A stretch of 64,000 nucleotides of DNA. Source: Actinokineospora xionganensis. GTDB taxonomy: Bacteria > Actinomycetota > Actinomycetes > Mycobacteriales > Pseudonocardiaceae. The notes beneath the pieces are model-generated. The model saw only the letters and a program-made list of their open reading frames with translations, searched no databases and was not told where the DNA came from. Shown piece after piece: positions 38,960 through 48,301 of this stretch. The stretch's first letter is position 1; the number at the start of each line of letters is the position of its first letter. The stretch lies in assembly GCF_014323725.1 (NCBI RefSeq), contig NZ_JABVED010000005.1, positions 124,001-188,000 on the forward strand, given 5' to 3'. A program made the translations under genes and the position numbers.

Positions 38960-40174
38960 ATGATTTCCGTGCTGGACAACGACATCAAGCTCGGCGCCCG
39001 ATTCATCGAAGACCCGTACGGAATCTATGCCGAGCTGCGCTCCACCGGTCCGGTCCGCAAGGTCGAGCTGCCGACGGGGGTTCGCGTCTGGCTGGTCACC
39101 GACTACGCCGAGGCGCGTGCGGCACTGGCGGACCCGACGCTGAGCAAGAATGTCCGCAAGTCGGCGGAGATCATCGACCGCCACCTCGCGCCCGAGGCCA
39201 AGCGCGTCGACTTCAGCACCAGCCTGTCGTCGCACATGCTGAACACGGACCCGCCCAACCACACCAGGCTGCGCAAGCTCGTCAACAAGGCGTTCACCGC
39301 GGGCGGCATCGACCACCTGCGGCCGCGCATCGAGGCGATCACCGAAGAGCTGCTCGCGGGGATGGAAGGCGCGGACGAACTCGACCTGCTGGAGGCGTTC
39401 GCCTTCCCGCTGCCGATCACCGTGATCTGCGAGATGCTCGGCGTCCCGGTCGACGACCGAGAGGACTTCCGGTCGTGGTCGAACCAGCTGCTGTCGAACG
39501 ACCGCTCCGAGAAGCTGCACAACGCGGCGTCGTCGATGCAGACCTACCTGATCGGCCTCATCGAGGCCAAGCGCGCCGAGCCCAGCGCCGACCTGCTCAG
39601 CGCCCTCATCGAAGCCAGCGAGGACGGTGACCGGCTCTCCGGCGAGGAACTGGTCTCGATGGCCTTCCTTCTGCTTGTCGCGGGTCATGAGACCACGGTC
39701 AACCTCATCGGCAACGCGATGCTCGGCCTGCTCACCCACCCCGACCAGTTGGCGGCGCTCAAGGCCGATCCCACCCTGCTTTCGGGCGCCATCGAGGAGT
39801 TCCTCCGCTACGACGGCCCGGTGAACCTGGCCACCTTCCGGCTCACCACCCAACCGCTCGTGCTGGGCGACACCGAGATCCCGGCCGACGAGTTCGTCGT
39901 CGTCGCTGTCACCGCCGCCAACCGCGACGAAGCCCGCTTCCCTGACGCCGACCAACTCGACGTCACCCGCAACGCGGGCGGCCACCTGGCCTTCGGCCAC
40001 GGCATCCACTACTGCGTCGGCGCCCCCTTGGCGCGCATGGAAGCCGAGATCGCCCTGGGCGGCCTGCTGTCCCGCTTCCCCAACATGACCCTTGCCCAGG
40101 ACGAGGACGACCTGCGCTGGCGCAACAGCATGATCCGCGGCTTGGAGGAACTACGCGTCCGCCCCCAAGGCTGA
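38960..40174 (+). CDS. Cytochrome P450 (CYP107-like)
   Basis: A soluble 404-residue P450 monooxygenase. Markers are the oxygen-binding helix LLVAGHETTVNLIG, AIEEFLRYDGPVN near the conserved Glu-x-x-Arg, and the heme-binding FGHGIHYCVGAPLAR with the Cys ligand at about residue 352. The pattern is that of bacterial class I P450s such as CYP107/CYP105, often used in secondary metabolism or xenobiotic oxidation. No ferredoxin gene is adjacent. A -10 TACGGT at 38917-38922 overlaps a GTG at 38921, which argues against that longer start; GTG 38972 is possible. Confidence 0.9.
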   Translation: MISVLDNDIKLGARFIEDPYGIYAELRSTGPVRKVELPTGVRVWLVTDYAEARAALADPTLSKNVRKSAEIIDRHLAPEAKRVDFSTSLSSHMLNTDPPNHTRLRKLVNKAFTAGGIDHLRPRIEAITEELLAGMEGADELDLLEAFAFPLPITVICEMLGVPVDDREDFRSWSNQLLSNDRSEKLHNAASSMQTYLIGLIEAKRAEPSADLLSALIEASEDGDRLSGEELVSMAFLLLVAGHETTVNLIGNAMLGLLTHPDQLAALKADPTLLSGAIEEFLRYDGPVNLATFRLTTQPLVLGDTEIPADEFVVVAVTAANRDEARFPDADQLDVTRNAGGHLAFGHGIHYCVGAPLARMEAEIALGGLLSRFPNMTLAQDEDDLRWRNSMIRGLEELRVRPQG

Positions 40175-40194
40175 TCCCGCGCAGGAGCCAGATC

Positions 40195-40370
40195 CCCAAG
40201 ACGGCTGCCTTCGCAAACGCGGCCCGCTCGAAGTCGGCCCACCTCGAAGTCGAGTGGCTTCGCAGCGCGGGTGGCCTTCCAACGCGGCCTGCTTCGCGAC
40301 GCGGCCTGTGTCTCGAGTCGGGTTGGCTTCGCAACGCGGCTGGCCTTTCAGTGCGGCCGGCCTATGAACG
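40195..40370. repeat. Degenerate 15-18-bp repeat tract
   Basis: The 413-base gap after the P450 (40175-40587) holds no convincing gene. From about 40205 it consists of roughly ten degraded copies of TGGCTTCGCAACGCGGCC, with a sub-family reading CTCGAAGTCGGCC. Copies vary by several bases and in length, so this is an old or fast-decaying array. From 40371 to 40570 I see only non-repetitive sequence without a clear ORF, then the promoter of the next gene. Confidence 0.65.
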
Positions 40371-40587
40371 CCGCGTCAGCGAGCCTCTCGTCGCGCCAAC
40401 ACAATCACGCGCGGGCCGAGTCGCCGCGTGTTCGTGCCGCGATGGCGGGTACCGCGCGGCCCTTAATCCCCGCACTGCCCCCTGCATGAGGGAGACTCAC
40501 ATAAACCAGGGGATCGAGAAGACGGATGAAGCACGCCACGCCCCGGTAATCCCCGATTCCGGCCAAAGCATTGGGTACCGTGACCTG

Positions 40588-41331
40588 GTGCGGGGGCAAC
40601 ATGGTCAGGACAATGGTGGCGTGGTGGCCGCCCGGCTGCGCCGGGTGCGACCACAACTCGCCGCTGTGGTCGCACTCGGGCCGCTCCTGAGTCTCGCCGC
40701 GGTTCTGGCGTTCCGGGGCTGGCTGCCGGGGCTGGCCGTGCCCGCTCTCATCCTCACCGCGGGCGCCGCTTACTTCGCCCTGCACCGTTTCCGCCCGCGC
40801 CGCTGGCCTGCCGCCGCCGCCGTGCTCGGTGCGTTCTCCGGCGCGTATCTCGGGCTGAGTGTTCCCGCCGTCGCCTGGATGACCGTCCCGCTCGGCGCGG
40901 TCTTGTTGGGGTTGCTGGGTTTCACCGTCGCGGACCGGGCGCGTCGGCAGGTTCTTCTGCCGTACACAGCCGAATTCGCCGACTCCCCGGTCGAGGTCCC
41001 GTGGCCCGCCCGCGGCGTCCGCGGCCTGGATCTGCTGGTCGGCGCCGACCGGATCACCCTCATCGGCAGCCGAGGCAGGCTCCGCTCCGCGCGCCCCACC
41101 GTCGGCTTCGACGACGTCGGCACGATCGAGCAGGTCATGGTCGCCCGCCGCGCCACCCTGCACCTTCCCGGCGTGGGGGAGCTGAACGTGACCGTCACCC
41201 CCGGCCCCGCGGTGCGCATCGCCGTACCGCCGGGGGAGTGGATCCTCCCGACCGACCAGGGCCGCGATCTCGCCCGCCTCGTCGCCCGCCGCAAGGAACT
41301 CGCGGGCGAAGTGGTGCCCGTCGCCCGCTGA
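40588..41331 (+). CDS. Four-helix membrane protein with C-terminal soluble domain
   Basis: A 247-residue protein without a recognised name. About four hydrophobic segments cover residues 15-110 (AVVALGPLLSLAAVLAFRGW; AVPALILTAGAAYFALHRF; two more to FTVADRARR). The rest is a soluble beta-rich domain (GVRGLDLLVGADRITLIGSR, LHLPGVGELNVTVTPG) that could be PH-like. GTG 40588 is chosen since TACCGT at 40576-40581 ends six bases before it, the leaderless pattern seen elsewhere here; the frame is open further upstream. Confidence 0.7.
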   Translation: MRGQHGQDNGGVVAARLRRVRPQLAAVVALGPLLSLAAVLAFRGWLPGLAVPALILTAGAAYFALHRFRPRRWPAAAAVLGAFSGAYLGLSVPAVAWMTVPLGAVLLGLLGFTVADRARRQVLLPYTAEFADSPVEVPWPARGVRGLDLLVGADRITLIGSRGRLRSARPTVGFDDVGTIEQVMVARRATLHLPGVGELNVTVTPGPAVRIAVPPGEWILPTDQGRDLARLVARRKELAGEVVPVAR

Positions 41332-41444
41332 CTGGCTTGCCTGGTTCGGCTGACCGCTCACTCGGGCTGTCGGCAGGCCCACGTGGACAGTGACGTTGCC
41401 CAGGTCCTGGTCGGGGCACGGGATTCGGCGGTTAGCCTGCAACG

Positions 41445-42713
41445 GTGAGCCCTGACGACCTCATCGCCCTCGACCGCGCGCATGTGTGGCATCCCTACGG
41501 CCCGATGCCCGGAACCCACGATCCCTTGGTGGTCGAGTCGGCGCAGGGGGTGCGGCTTCGGTTGGCCGACGGGCGTGAACTGGTGGACGGGATGTCGTCG
41601 TGGTGGGCTGCCATCCACGGGTACCGCAACCCCGTCCTTGACGCCGCACTGGCCGAGCAGGCCGGGAAGATGAGCCACGTCATGTTCGGTGGCCTCACCC
41701 ACGAACCCGCGGTCCGGCTCGCCGCGAAGCTGGTCGAGATCACCCCGGCCCCGCTCCAGCACGTCTTCCTCTGCGACTCCGGTTCGGTCGGCGTCGAGGT
41801 GGCGATCAAGATGTGCCTGCAGTACTGGCGGTCCCTGGGCCGCACCCGCAAGACCAAGCTGCTCACCTGGCGCGGCGGGTACCACGGCGACACGTTCAAC
41901 CCGATGAGTGTCTGCGACCCCGACGGCGGCATGCACAGCCTGTGGCGCGGTGTCCTGCCCGTCCAGCTCTTCGCCGAGGCGCCGCCCGCGGAGTTCGAGC
42001 ACGACTACGTCGCCCACCTGGCCTCGGTCATCGAGGCCAACGCCGACGATCTCGCCGCCGTCATCGTCGAGCCGGTCGTGCAGGGCGCGGGCGGGATGCG
42101 CTTCCACGACGCCCGCTACCTGCATGTCCTGCGGGAACTGTGCCTCACCCATGACGTCCTGCTCGTCTTCGACGAGATCGCCACCGGCTTCGGCCGCACC
42201 GGCGAACTCTTCGCCGCCGACCACGCGGGGATCAGCCCGGACGTCATGTGTGTCGGCAAGGCCATGAGCGGCGGCTACCTGAGCATGGCCGCCACCCTGT
42301 GCACGTCCCGCGTCGCCGACGGGATCTCCAAGGGGGAGGTGCCGATCCTTGCCCACGGCCCCACGTTCATGGGCAACCCACTGGCCTCGGCGGTGTCGCT
42401 GGCGTCCATCGACCTGCTGTTGAGCCAGGACTGGCGAGGCACCGTCAAACGGATCGAGTCGGAGCTGACCTCGGGCCTGGCCCCGGCCCGAGACCTGCCC
42501 CACGTCCGCGACGTCCGAGTCCTGGGCGCTATCGGTGTGGTGCAACTCGACCACCCGGTGGACATGGCCGCCGCGACCAGGGCCGCCACCGACGCGGGAG
42601 TCTGGCTGCGACCGTTCCGGGACCTGATCTACACGATGCCGCCGTTCGTCAGCTCCACCGACGACGTCGCCACCATCACCGAGGGCGTCATGGCCGCGGC
42701 CCAGGCGGGCTGA
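41445..42713 (+). CDS. bioA: Adenosylmethionine-8-amino-7-oxononanoate aminotransferase
   Basis: BioA makes 7,8-diaminopelargonic acid from KAPA using S-adenosylmethionine as amino donor, the antepenultimate step of biotin synthesis. The 422-residue PLP enzyme shows HVWHPYGPM near the N-terminus (BioA-specific), [45 protein letters not shown] (PLP Asp) and [11 protein letters not shown] with the Schiff-base Lys. GTG 41445 lies six bases after TAGCCT (41433-41438), so the transcript is probably leaderless. bioD and bioB follow, interrupted by an opposing redoxin gene. Confidence 0.95.
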   Translation: MSPDDLIALDRAHVWHPYGPMPGTHDPLVVESAQGVRLRLADGRELVDGMSSWWAAIHGYRNPVLDAALAEQAGKMSHVMFGGLTHEPAVRLAAKLVEITPAPLQHVFLCDSGSVGVEVAIKMCLQYWRSLGRTRKTKLLTWRGGYHGDTFNPMSVCDPDGGMHSLWRGVLPVQLFAEAPPAEFEHDYVAHLASVIEANADDLAAVIVEPVVQGAGGMRFHDARYLHVLRELCLTHDVLLVFDEIATGFGRTGELFAADHAGISPDVMCVGKAMSGGYLSMAATLCTSRVADGISKGEVPILAHGPTFMGNPLASAVSLASIDLLLSQDWRGTVKRIESELTSGLAPARDLPHVRDVRVLGAIGVVQLDHPVDMAAATRAATDAGVWLRPFRDLIYTMPPFVSSTDDVATITEGVMAAAQAG

Positions 42714-42740
42714 GGCGGCGCCTGGGTGAGCCGCGAAGAC

Positions 42741-42992
42741 CTAGGCGACAGCGACCCCAAAGGCCGCCGCGAGCTCCGAATTCGTCGGCTCCACCAACAC
42801 ATCCCCATCCGGCAGCACGACGACCGGAATGTTCTTCCGTCCACCCGCGAGTTCCACCGCGCGATCGCGCTGCGCGTCGTCGTTCTCGACGTCGATCTCG
42901 ACGAACGGGACACCGTTCGCGGTCATCCAGGACTTCGCCCGGCGGCAGTCGCCGCACCAGTCCGCGCTGTAGATGACGACTTGATTGTTCAC
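42741..42992 (-). CDS. Glutaredoxin-like / mycoredoxin-like protein
   Basis: An 83-residue thioredoxin-fold protein: VVIYSADWCGDCRRAKSWM holds a CxxC redox site (CGDC), then VPFVEIDVENDD and NIPVVVLPDGDVLVEP, the cis-proline loop. In actinobacteria such small proteins usually reduce mycothiol mixed disulfides (mycoredoxin); the CGDC rather than CPWC site makes the subfamily uncertain. It lies in reverse between bioA and bioD; its gap with bioD holds GTGAC-TAC-GTCAC at 43020-43032, a possible shared operator. Confidence 0.82.
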   Translation of the reverse strand: MNNQVVIYSADWCGDCRRAKSWMTANGVPFVEIDVENDDAQRDRAVELAGGRKNIPVVVLPDGDVLVEPTNSELAAAFGVAVA

Positions 42993-43062
42993 GGGGTCGA
43001 CACTAACGGAGGAGGACGGGTGACTACGTCACTACCAGTTGCCAGGTCTAACCTGTCCTCCC

Positions 43063-43797
43063 GTGAGTGTCCTCGTGATCACCGGGACCGGCACGGGCGT
43101 CGGCAAGACCGTCGTCACGGCCGGGATCGCCGCGCTCGCGTTGCGGTCGGGGCTTCGTGTCGCTGTTCTCAAACCCGCGCAGACCGGGGTTTCCGCCGCT
43201 GAGCCGGGCGACCTCGACGACGTGCGCAGGCTCGCGGGCGAGTTGACCACCCGGGAGCTTCGCCGCTTCCCCGACCCGCTCGCCCCCGACACGGCCGCGC
43301 GCCGCGTCGGGATGCCCGCGGTGCGGCCCTCGGAGATCGCCCAGGTCGCGGGGGAGTTGGCCGGCACCCACGACCTCGTGCTGATCGAGGGCGCGGGCGG
43401 CCTGCTCGTCCGCTTCGACGACGCGGGCGGCACCCTGGCCGATGTCGCCTGGTCTCTCGGCGCGCCCGTGGTGATCGTCGCCGAGGCCGGGCTGGGCACC
43501 CTCAACGCCACCGCGCTGACCGCCGAGGCGCTGCGTGGCCGCGGCGTCATCTGCGACGGCGTCGTCGTCGGCTCCTGGCCCACCGAGCCCGATCTCGCGT
43601 GTCTGCACAACCTCGAAGACCTCCCCGTCGCCGCGGGCGCCCCGCTCATCGGCGTCGTGCCCGCGGGCGCCGGGGCGCTCGACGCGGCCGACTTCGCGCT
43701 GGTGGCCCGCACGTCCCTCGCGCCCCGGCTGGGTGGGGACTTCGACGCGGACGAGTTCGCGAAAGAGCTCGCCGCCGGGACCACGCCTGAGGCGTGA
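43063..43797 (+). CDS. bioD: Dethiobiotin synthetase
   Basis: BioD closes the ureido ring of dethiobiotin using CO2 and ATP. The 244-residue protein starts SVLVITGTGTGVGKTVVTAG, the P-loop typical of BioD, followed by VLKPAQTGV and the EGAGGLLVRF magnesium loop. The GTG at 43063 is right for the family and lies eight bases after TAACCT (43049-43054), again a leaderless layout; an earlier in-frame start would run into that -10 element. AGGT-CTA-ACCT at 43044-43054 is a small palindrome over the -10. Confidence 0.93.
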   Translation: MSVLVITGTGTGVGKTVVTAGIAALALRSGLRVAVLKPAQTGVSAAEPGDLDDVRRLAGELTTRELRRFPDPLAPDTAARRVGMPAVRPSEIAQVAGELAGTHDLVLIEGAGGLLVRFDDAGGTLADVAWSLGAPVVIVAEAGLGTLNATALTAEALRGRGVICDGVVVGSWPTEPDLACLHNLEDLPVAAGAPLIGVVPAGAGALDAADFALVARTSLAPRLGGDFDADEFAKELAAGTTPEA

Positions 43798-43811
43798 GGA
43801 ACATCGCTGAC

Positions 43812-43852
43812 GAGTCCGTCCGCCATGAGGCAGACTGCTGCGGACCGGACTC
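43812..43852 (+). promoter_or_regulatory. Hairpin between bioD and bioB
   Basis: GAGTCCGTCCGC (43812-43823) pairs with GCGGACCGGACTC (43840-43852), giving 12 base pairs with one bulged base and a 16-base loop. It ends 1-2 bases before the AGGAGGA ribosome binding site of bioB (about 43856-43862). It could be an attenuator, a processing site that uncouples bioD from bioB, or a DNA operator. Confidence 0.6.
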
Positions 43853-43867
43853 ACTAGGAGGAACAAC

Positions 43868-44905
43868 GTGACGGCTACCGCCGAGCACACCAAGGACAGC
43901 CCGATCGCGGGCGACATCCTGACTGTCGCGCGCGAACAGGTTCTCGACCGCGGCGTCGGTCTGTCCGAGGACCAGGTGCTGCAGGTCCTCCGGCTCGGTG
44001 ACGACCGGCTCGACGACCTGCTCGCGCTCGCGCACGACGTGCGGATGAAGTGGTGCGGTCCCGAGGTCGAGGTCGAGGGCATCGTCAGCGTCAAGACCGG
44101 CGGCTGCCCCGAGGACTGTCACTTCTGCTCGCAGTCGGGCCGTTTCCCGACCCCGGTGCGCTCGGCGTGGCTCGACATCCCCGGCCTGGTCAAGGCCGCC
44201 CGCGAGACCGCGGACTCCGGCGCGACCGAGTTCTGCATCGTCGCCGCCGTGCGTGGCCCCGACGCCCGCCTGCTCGCGCAGGTCCGCGACGGCATCAAGG
44301 CCATCCGCGAGTCCGGCAACGACATCCAGATCGCCTGCTCGCTGGGCATGCTCACGCAGGAGCAGGTCGACGAGCTCGTCGCGATGGGTGTGCACCGCTA
44401 CAACCACAACCTCGAGACCGCCAAGTCGCACTTCCCGCAGGTGGTGACCACGCACTCCTGGGAGGAGCGCTGGGACACCCTGCGCATGGTGCGCGAGGCG
44501 GGCATGGAGGTCTGCTCCGGCGGCATCATCGGCATGGGCGAGACCGACGAGCAGCGCGCCGAGTTCGCCGTGCAGCTCGCCGACCTCGACCCGCACGAGG
44601 TCCCGATGAACTTCCTCATCCCGCAGCCCGGCACCCCGTACGAGAAGTACGAGCCGATCGAGGGCAAGGACGCTCTGCGCGTCGTCGCCGCGTTCCGGCT
44701 CGCGCTGCCCCGCACGATGCTGCGCTTCGCCGGCGGCCGCGAGCTCACCCTCGGCGACCTGGGCGCGGAGAAGGGCATGCTCGGCGGCGTCAACGCGATC
44801 ATCGTCGGCAATTACCTGACGAACCTCGGCCGCCCGGCCCAGCAGGACATCGACATGCTGGCCGACCTGAAGATGCCGATCAAGGCGCTGAGCGACTCGC
44901 TATGA
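43868..44905 (+). CDS. bioB: Biotin synthase (radical SAM)
   Basis: BioB inserts sulfur into dethiobiotin. The 345-residue radical SAM enzyme has the 4Fe-4S motif CPEDCHFC (Cys about residues 80, 84 and 87), YNHNLETA, and [12 protein letters not shown], with the Arg and Cys ligands of the second cluster in LRFAGGREL and earlier positions. The GTG start follows AGGAGGAACAAC. The stop overlaps bsaP by four bases (ATGA). As in other actinobacteria with bsaP, the enzyme probably needs that small partner for turnover. Confidence 0.96.
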   Translation: MTATAEHTKDSPIAGDILTVAREQVLDRGVGLSEDQVLQVLRLGDDRLDDLLALAHDVRMKWCGPEVEVEGIVSVKTGGCPEDCHFCSQSGRFPTPVRSAWLDIPGLVKAARETADSGATEFCIVAAVRGPDARLLAQVRDGIKAIRESGNDIQIACSLGMLTQEQVDELVAMGVHRYNHNLETAKSHFPQVVTTHSWEERWDTLRMVREAGMEVCSGGIIGMGETDEQRAEFAVQLADLDPHEVPMNFLIPQPGTPYEKYEPIEGKDALRVVAAFRLALPRTMLRFAGGRELTLGDLGAEKGMLGGVNAIIVGNYLTNLGRPAQQDIDMLADLKMPIKALSDSL

Positions 44906-45108
44906 CGTTCTGCGTGCACTGCGGCCGACCGCCCGCGGACGGGGACCACACCCCGTGCCGCGGCGGGCGCGCCGCACTGGAACCGCCGCGCTTCTGCGGT
45001 GAGTGCGCCCGCCGGATGGTCGTCCAGATCACGCCCGCCGGGTGGTCGGCGCGCTGCAGCCGACACGGCGAGTCGACCAGCGCGGAAGCGCTTGCCCTGA
45101 CCGACTAG
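44902..45108 (+). CDS. bsaP: Biotin synthase auxiliary protein
   Basis: A 68-residue cysteine-rich protein coupled to bioB by an ATGA overlap. It has CVHCGRPP at the N-terminus, then [17 protein letters not shown] and [12 protein letters not shown], about six cysteines and a histidine likely to bind metal or an iron-sulfur cluster. Actinobacterial BsaP is described as a helper that BioB needs to make biotin in vivo. The size, position and Cys pattern fit that family. The gene is short enough to be missed by automatic calling. Confidence 0.85.
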   Translation: MTFCVHCGRPPADGDHTPCRGGRAALEPPRFCGECARRMVVQITPAGWSARCSRHGESTSAEALALTD

Positions 45109-45148
45109 GCTCGCCCGCAGCGTCAGGTGTCGTGAGCGGAGGTCAGGA

Positions 45149-45787
45149 GTGACGGAACAGCCCGTCGAATCAGGGCAGCACGTCGTCTCCGAGGACTCCG
45201 GCGACTCCGACGACTCCACTGTGCGCACTGAAGCCGCGCGGTACGGACCCGAGTTCCCCGTGTGGCATCGCCCGGCGCCCCGGGTCGTGGTCAAGGCGGA
45301 TCTGCTCCCGGCGATCAGCATCCTGTCGTTCGTGTCCCTGTTCGGCATGGCGGTCGGCTGGCTGTGGTCGCGGCTGGCCCCGGCGCAGCTCGTCATCATC
45401 GGCGAGGCGGGCAAGCTGTTCCAGGTGCGCGGGGAAAGCCTGCACCGCTTCCACGACCTGGTCTTGTTCGTGCTCCTGGGTCTCGGCGCGGGCATCGTCA
45501 CCGGCGCGGGCGTGTGGATGCTGCGCGAGCGGCGTGGTCCCGTGGTCATGCTGGCCGCCGTCATCGGCTCCGCCGTGGCGGCCTGGCTGGCCGCGCAGGT
45601 CGGCGTCTCGTGGGCCGAGGCTCGCTACATGGTGACCGGCGCCCCGAAGGTCGGTGACGTAGTCGCTGTGGCTCCGCGCCTGGAGTCCCTGTGGGCCGTC
45701 ATCGCGTGGCCGCTGGGCACCGCGATGGCCTACGGCCTGGCCGCCGCCTGGAACGGCCACGACGACCTGGGCCGTCGCCTCGGTTAG
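45149..45787 (+). CDS. DUF2567 membrane protein
   Basis: A 212-residue actinobacterial membrane protein matching DUF2567, a family without known function commonly located behind bioB. It has a cytoplasmic acidic N-terminus (about 45 residues, EDSGDSDDS), then four membrane segments (ISILSFVSLFGMAVGWLWSR; VLFVLLGLGAGIVTGAGVWM; VVMLAAVIGSAVAAWLAAQV; WAVIAWPLGTAMAYGLAAAW). The GTG start follows GGAGGTCAGGA. Its TAG stop interlocks with the TAA of the opposing gene at TTAG (45784-45787). Confidence 0.85.
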   Translation: MTEQPVESGQHVVSEDSGDSDDSTVRTEAARYGPEFPVWHRPAPRVVVKADLLPAISILSFVSLFGMAVGWLWSRLAPAQLVIIGEAGKLFQVRGESLHRFHDLVLFVLLGLGAGIVTGAGVWMLRERRGPVVMLAAVIGSAVAAWLAAQVGVSWAEARYMVTGAPKVGDVVAVAPRLESLWAVIAWPLGTAMAYGLAAAWNGHDDLGRRLG

Positions 45788-46464
45788 TTGAGGCTTGCCG
45801 GTGCGCTGAACTCGGTTGGGGGAGCGGGGACCGCGCGCAAGGTCGTGAGCAGGCCGGTCTCGCGGTTGAGCAGCCGGACCACCATCCGCAGCCGGTGCAG
45901 CGGCCTGGTCTCCTCCAGCAGGTGCTGCCGGTCCTCCAGGGTCAGCAGGCAGTCCGCGGCGAGCGCGTGCGCCAACTCGCAGGTGTCGGTGTCCTCGGCG
46001 GGCTCATCCCAGTCCTCGCTCTGCCACGCGGCGTCGCAGTAGCGGCGGTGCGCGGACCGGGCGGCCTCGGCGAGCATCCTGACCGACTCGGCGGGAGCGG
46101 TCGGCGCCGGGACGTCCGGGATCCACTCCACCTGCCCGATCAGATACGGCGCGCTCGTCGAGTCCAACTCGAGCAGCCGGAACCGCCGCTCGCCGGTGGA
46201 GACGATGTCGAACCGCCCGTCGGGCAGCCGCTTGGCCTGGCGCAACGCCGCCGAACAACCGATCTCCCGCAGCTGCGCCACGTCGGTGATCTCGTGGTGC
46301 GACGAGGGCCGCATCGCGATCACCCCGAACCGCCGGTCCGGCACGGTGCCGGTCACCAGGTCGACCGTCAGCTGCCGGTAGCGCGGCTCGAAAATGTGCA
46401 GCGGCATGTTCGCGCCCGGCAGGAGCACGGCCTGCAGGGGAAACAGGGGAAGCGAATCAGCCAC
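45784..46464 (-). CDS. Lon N-terminal (substrate-binding) domain protein
   Basis: A 226-residue protein consisting of the LON substrate-binding domain without ATPase or protease parts: SLPLFPLQAVLLPGANMPLH, IFEPRYRQLTVDLV and FDIVSTGERRFRLLEL. Free-standing LON-domain proteins are widespread; their role is unclear, possibly a protein-binding adaptor. GTG 46464 is preferred to GTG 46473, since TAGCGT (46472-46477, minus) ends seven bases before it, which makes the longer start overlap the -10 element. Confidence 0.83.
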   Translation of the reverse strand: MADSLPLFPLQAVLLPGANMPLHIFEPRYRQLTVDLVTGTVPDRRFGVIAMRPSSHHEITDVAQLREIGCSAALRQAKRLPDGRFDIVSTGERRFRLLELDSTSAPYLIGQVEWIPDVPAPTAPAESVRMLAEAARSAHRRYCDAAWQSEDWDEPAEDTDTCELAHALAADCLLTLEDRQHLLEETRPLHRLRMVVRLLNRETGLLTTLRAVPAPPTEFSAPASLN

Positions 46465-46515
46465 GCGGACCACGCTACGACGAAGCAGCCCACTCCGCTG
46501 TCCGATAGGTCACGG

Positions 46516-47235
46516 TTAGTACGTACGGCCTATCGCACCGTCACCGGCAGGTGGTCGGAGGACGGCGAAGGGATCCGTGACCGCCATTCGGGTGTCGGCG
46601 AACCTGAACTGCGCGGCGGGGCGCCCGCCTGCCCGCCCGGGCTTGGCTGTCTCACCCGTCGGGACGAGGAGCCCGCGGCGGGCCAGGACCCGTTGCAGGT
46701 TGGTCGCGGACACGCGGTAGCCAAGCGCCGCGGAGTACAGCTCGCGCAGCTCCGAGATCGTGAAGGCGGGAGGAGCCAGGGCGAAGCCGATGTTCGTGTA
46801 CGACAGCTTCGACCGCAGCCGGTTCTGCGCCCGAATGGCGATCGTCTCGTGGTCGAAAGCGGTGGGGGGCAAAGCATCGAGGGGATGCCACGCGGTGTCG
46901 GGCGGCAACTCGGGATCCAGGTGCGACGGCACGAGACAGAGGAACGCGGTGGCCACCACCCGCGGTCCCGGAACCCGGTCGGGGGCGCTGAAAACCGCGA
47001 GCTGTTCGACGTGGGAGACCTTTCGCACATCGACTTTCTCGGCCAGTTGCCGTCGAATCGAGGCCTCGACGTCCTCGTCGGCGCGCAGGCTGCCACCGGG
47101 CAGTGACCACTTGTGCGCGTGCGGTTCCATCGCGCGCTCCCAGAGCACCACCTGCAGTGATCCCGCTCTCACCTGGAGCACGGCGGCTAGGACTTCGTGC
47201 GCGAGAGCCGTTGTGCCGGTGGTAGCATCTGTCAT
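46516..47235 (-). CDS. nrtR: NrtR-type NAD biosynthesis repressor (Nudix plus winged helix)
   Basis: A 239-residue regulator with an N-terminal Nudix-like domain ([40 protein letters not shown]) and a C-terminal winged helix ([18 protein letters not shown], then [15 protein letters not shown]). NrtR proteins bind ADP-ribose or related metabolites through a degenerate Nudix site and repress NAD synthesis genes. It is divergent from nadA, and the palindrome in between is its likely operator. The ATG lies seven bases after TAGGAT inside that palindrome, so the gene is probably leaderless and autoregulated. Confidence 0.88.
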   Translation of the reverse strand: MTDATTGTTALAHEVLAAVLQVRAGSLQVVLWERAMEPHAHKWSLPGGSLRADEDVEASIRRQLAEKVDVRKVSHVEQLAVFSAPDRVPGPRVVATAFLCLVPSHLDPELPPDTAWHPLDALPPTAFDHETIAIRAQNRLRSKLSYTNIGFALAPPAFTISELRELYSAALGYRVSATNLQRVLARRGLLVPTGETAKPGRAGGRPAAQFRFADTRMAVTDPFAVLRPPAGDGAIGRTY

Positions 47236-47258
47236 GTTTTCGATCCTAAGGCGAAAAC
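47236..47258. promoter_or_regulatory. NrtR operator between nrtR and nadA
   Basis: GTTTTCG (47236-47242) and CGAAAAC (47252-47258) form a perfect 7-bp inverted repeat separated by nine bases. It directly abuts the nrtR ATG and contains the nrtR -10 (TAGGAT on the minus strand), and it lies 36 bases before the nadA start. This is the expected place for a repressor controlling both nrtR and nadABC. Confidence 0.82.
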
Positions 47259-47293
47259 CTCTGGATCGGAAATCTGACCAACGAGGAGGCCCG

Positions 47294-48297
<1,004 letters not shown>

Positions 48298-48301
<4 letters not shown>

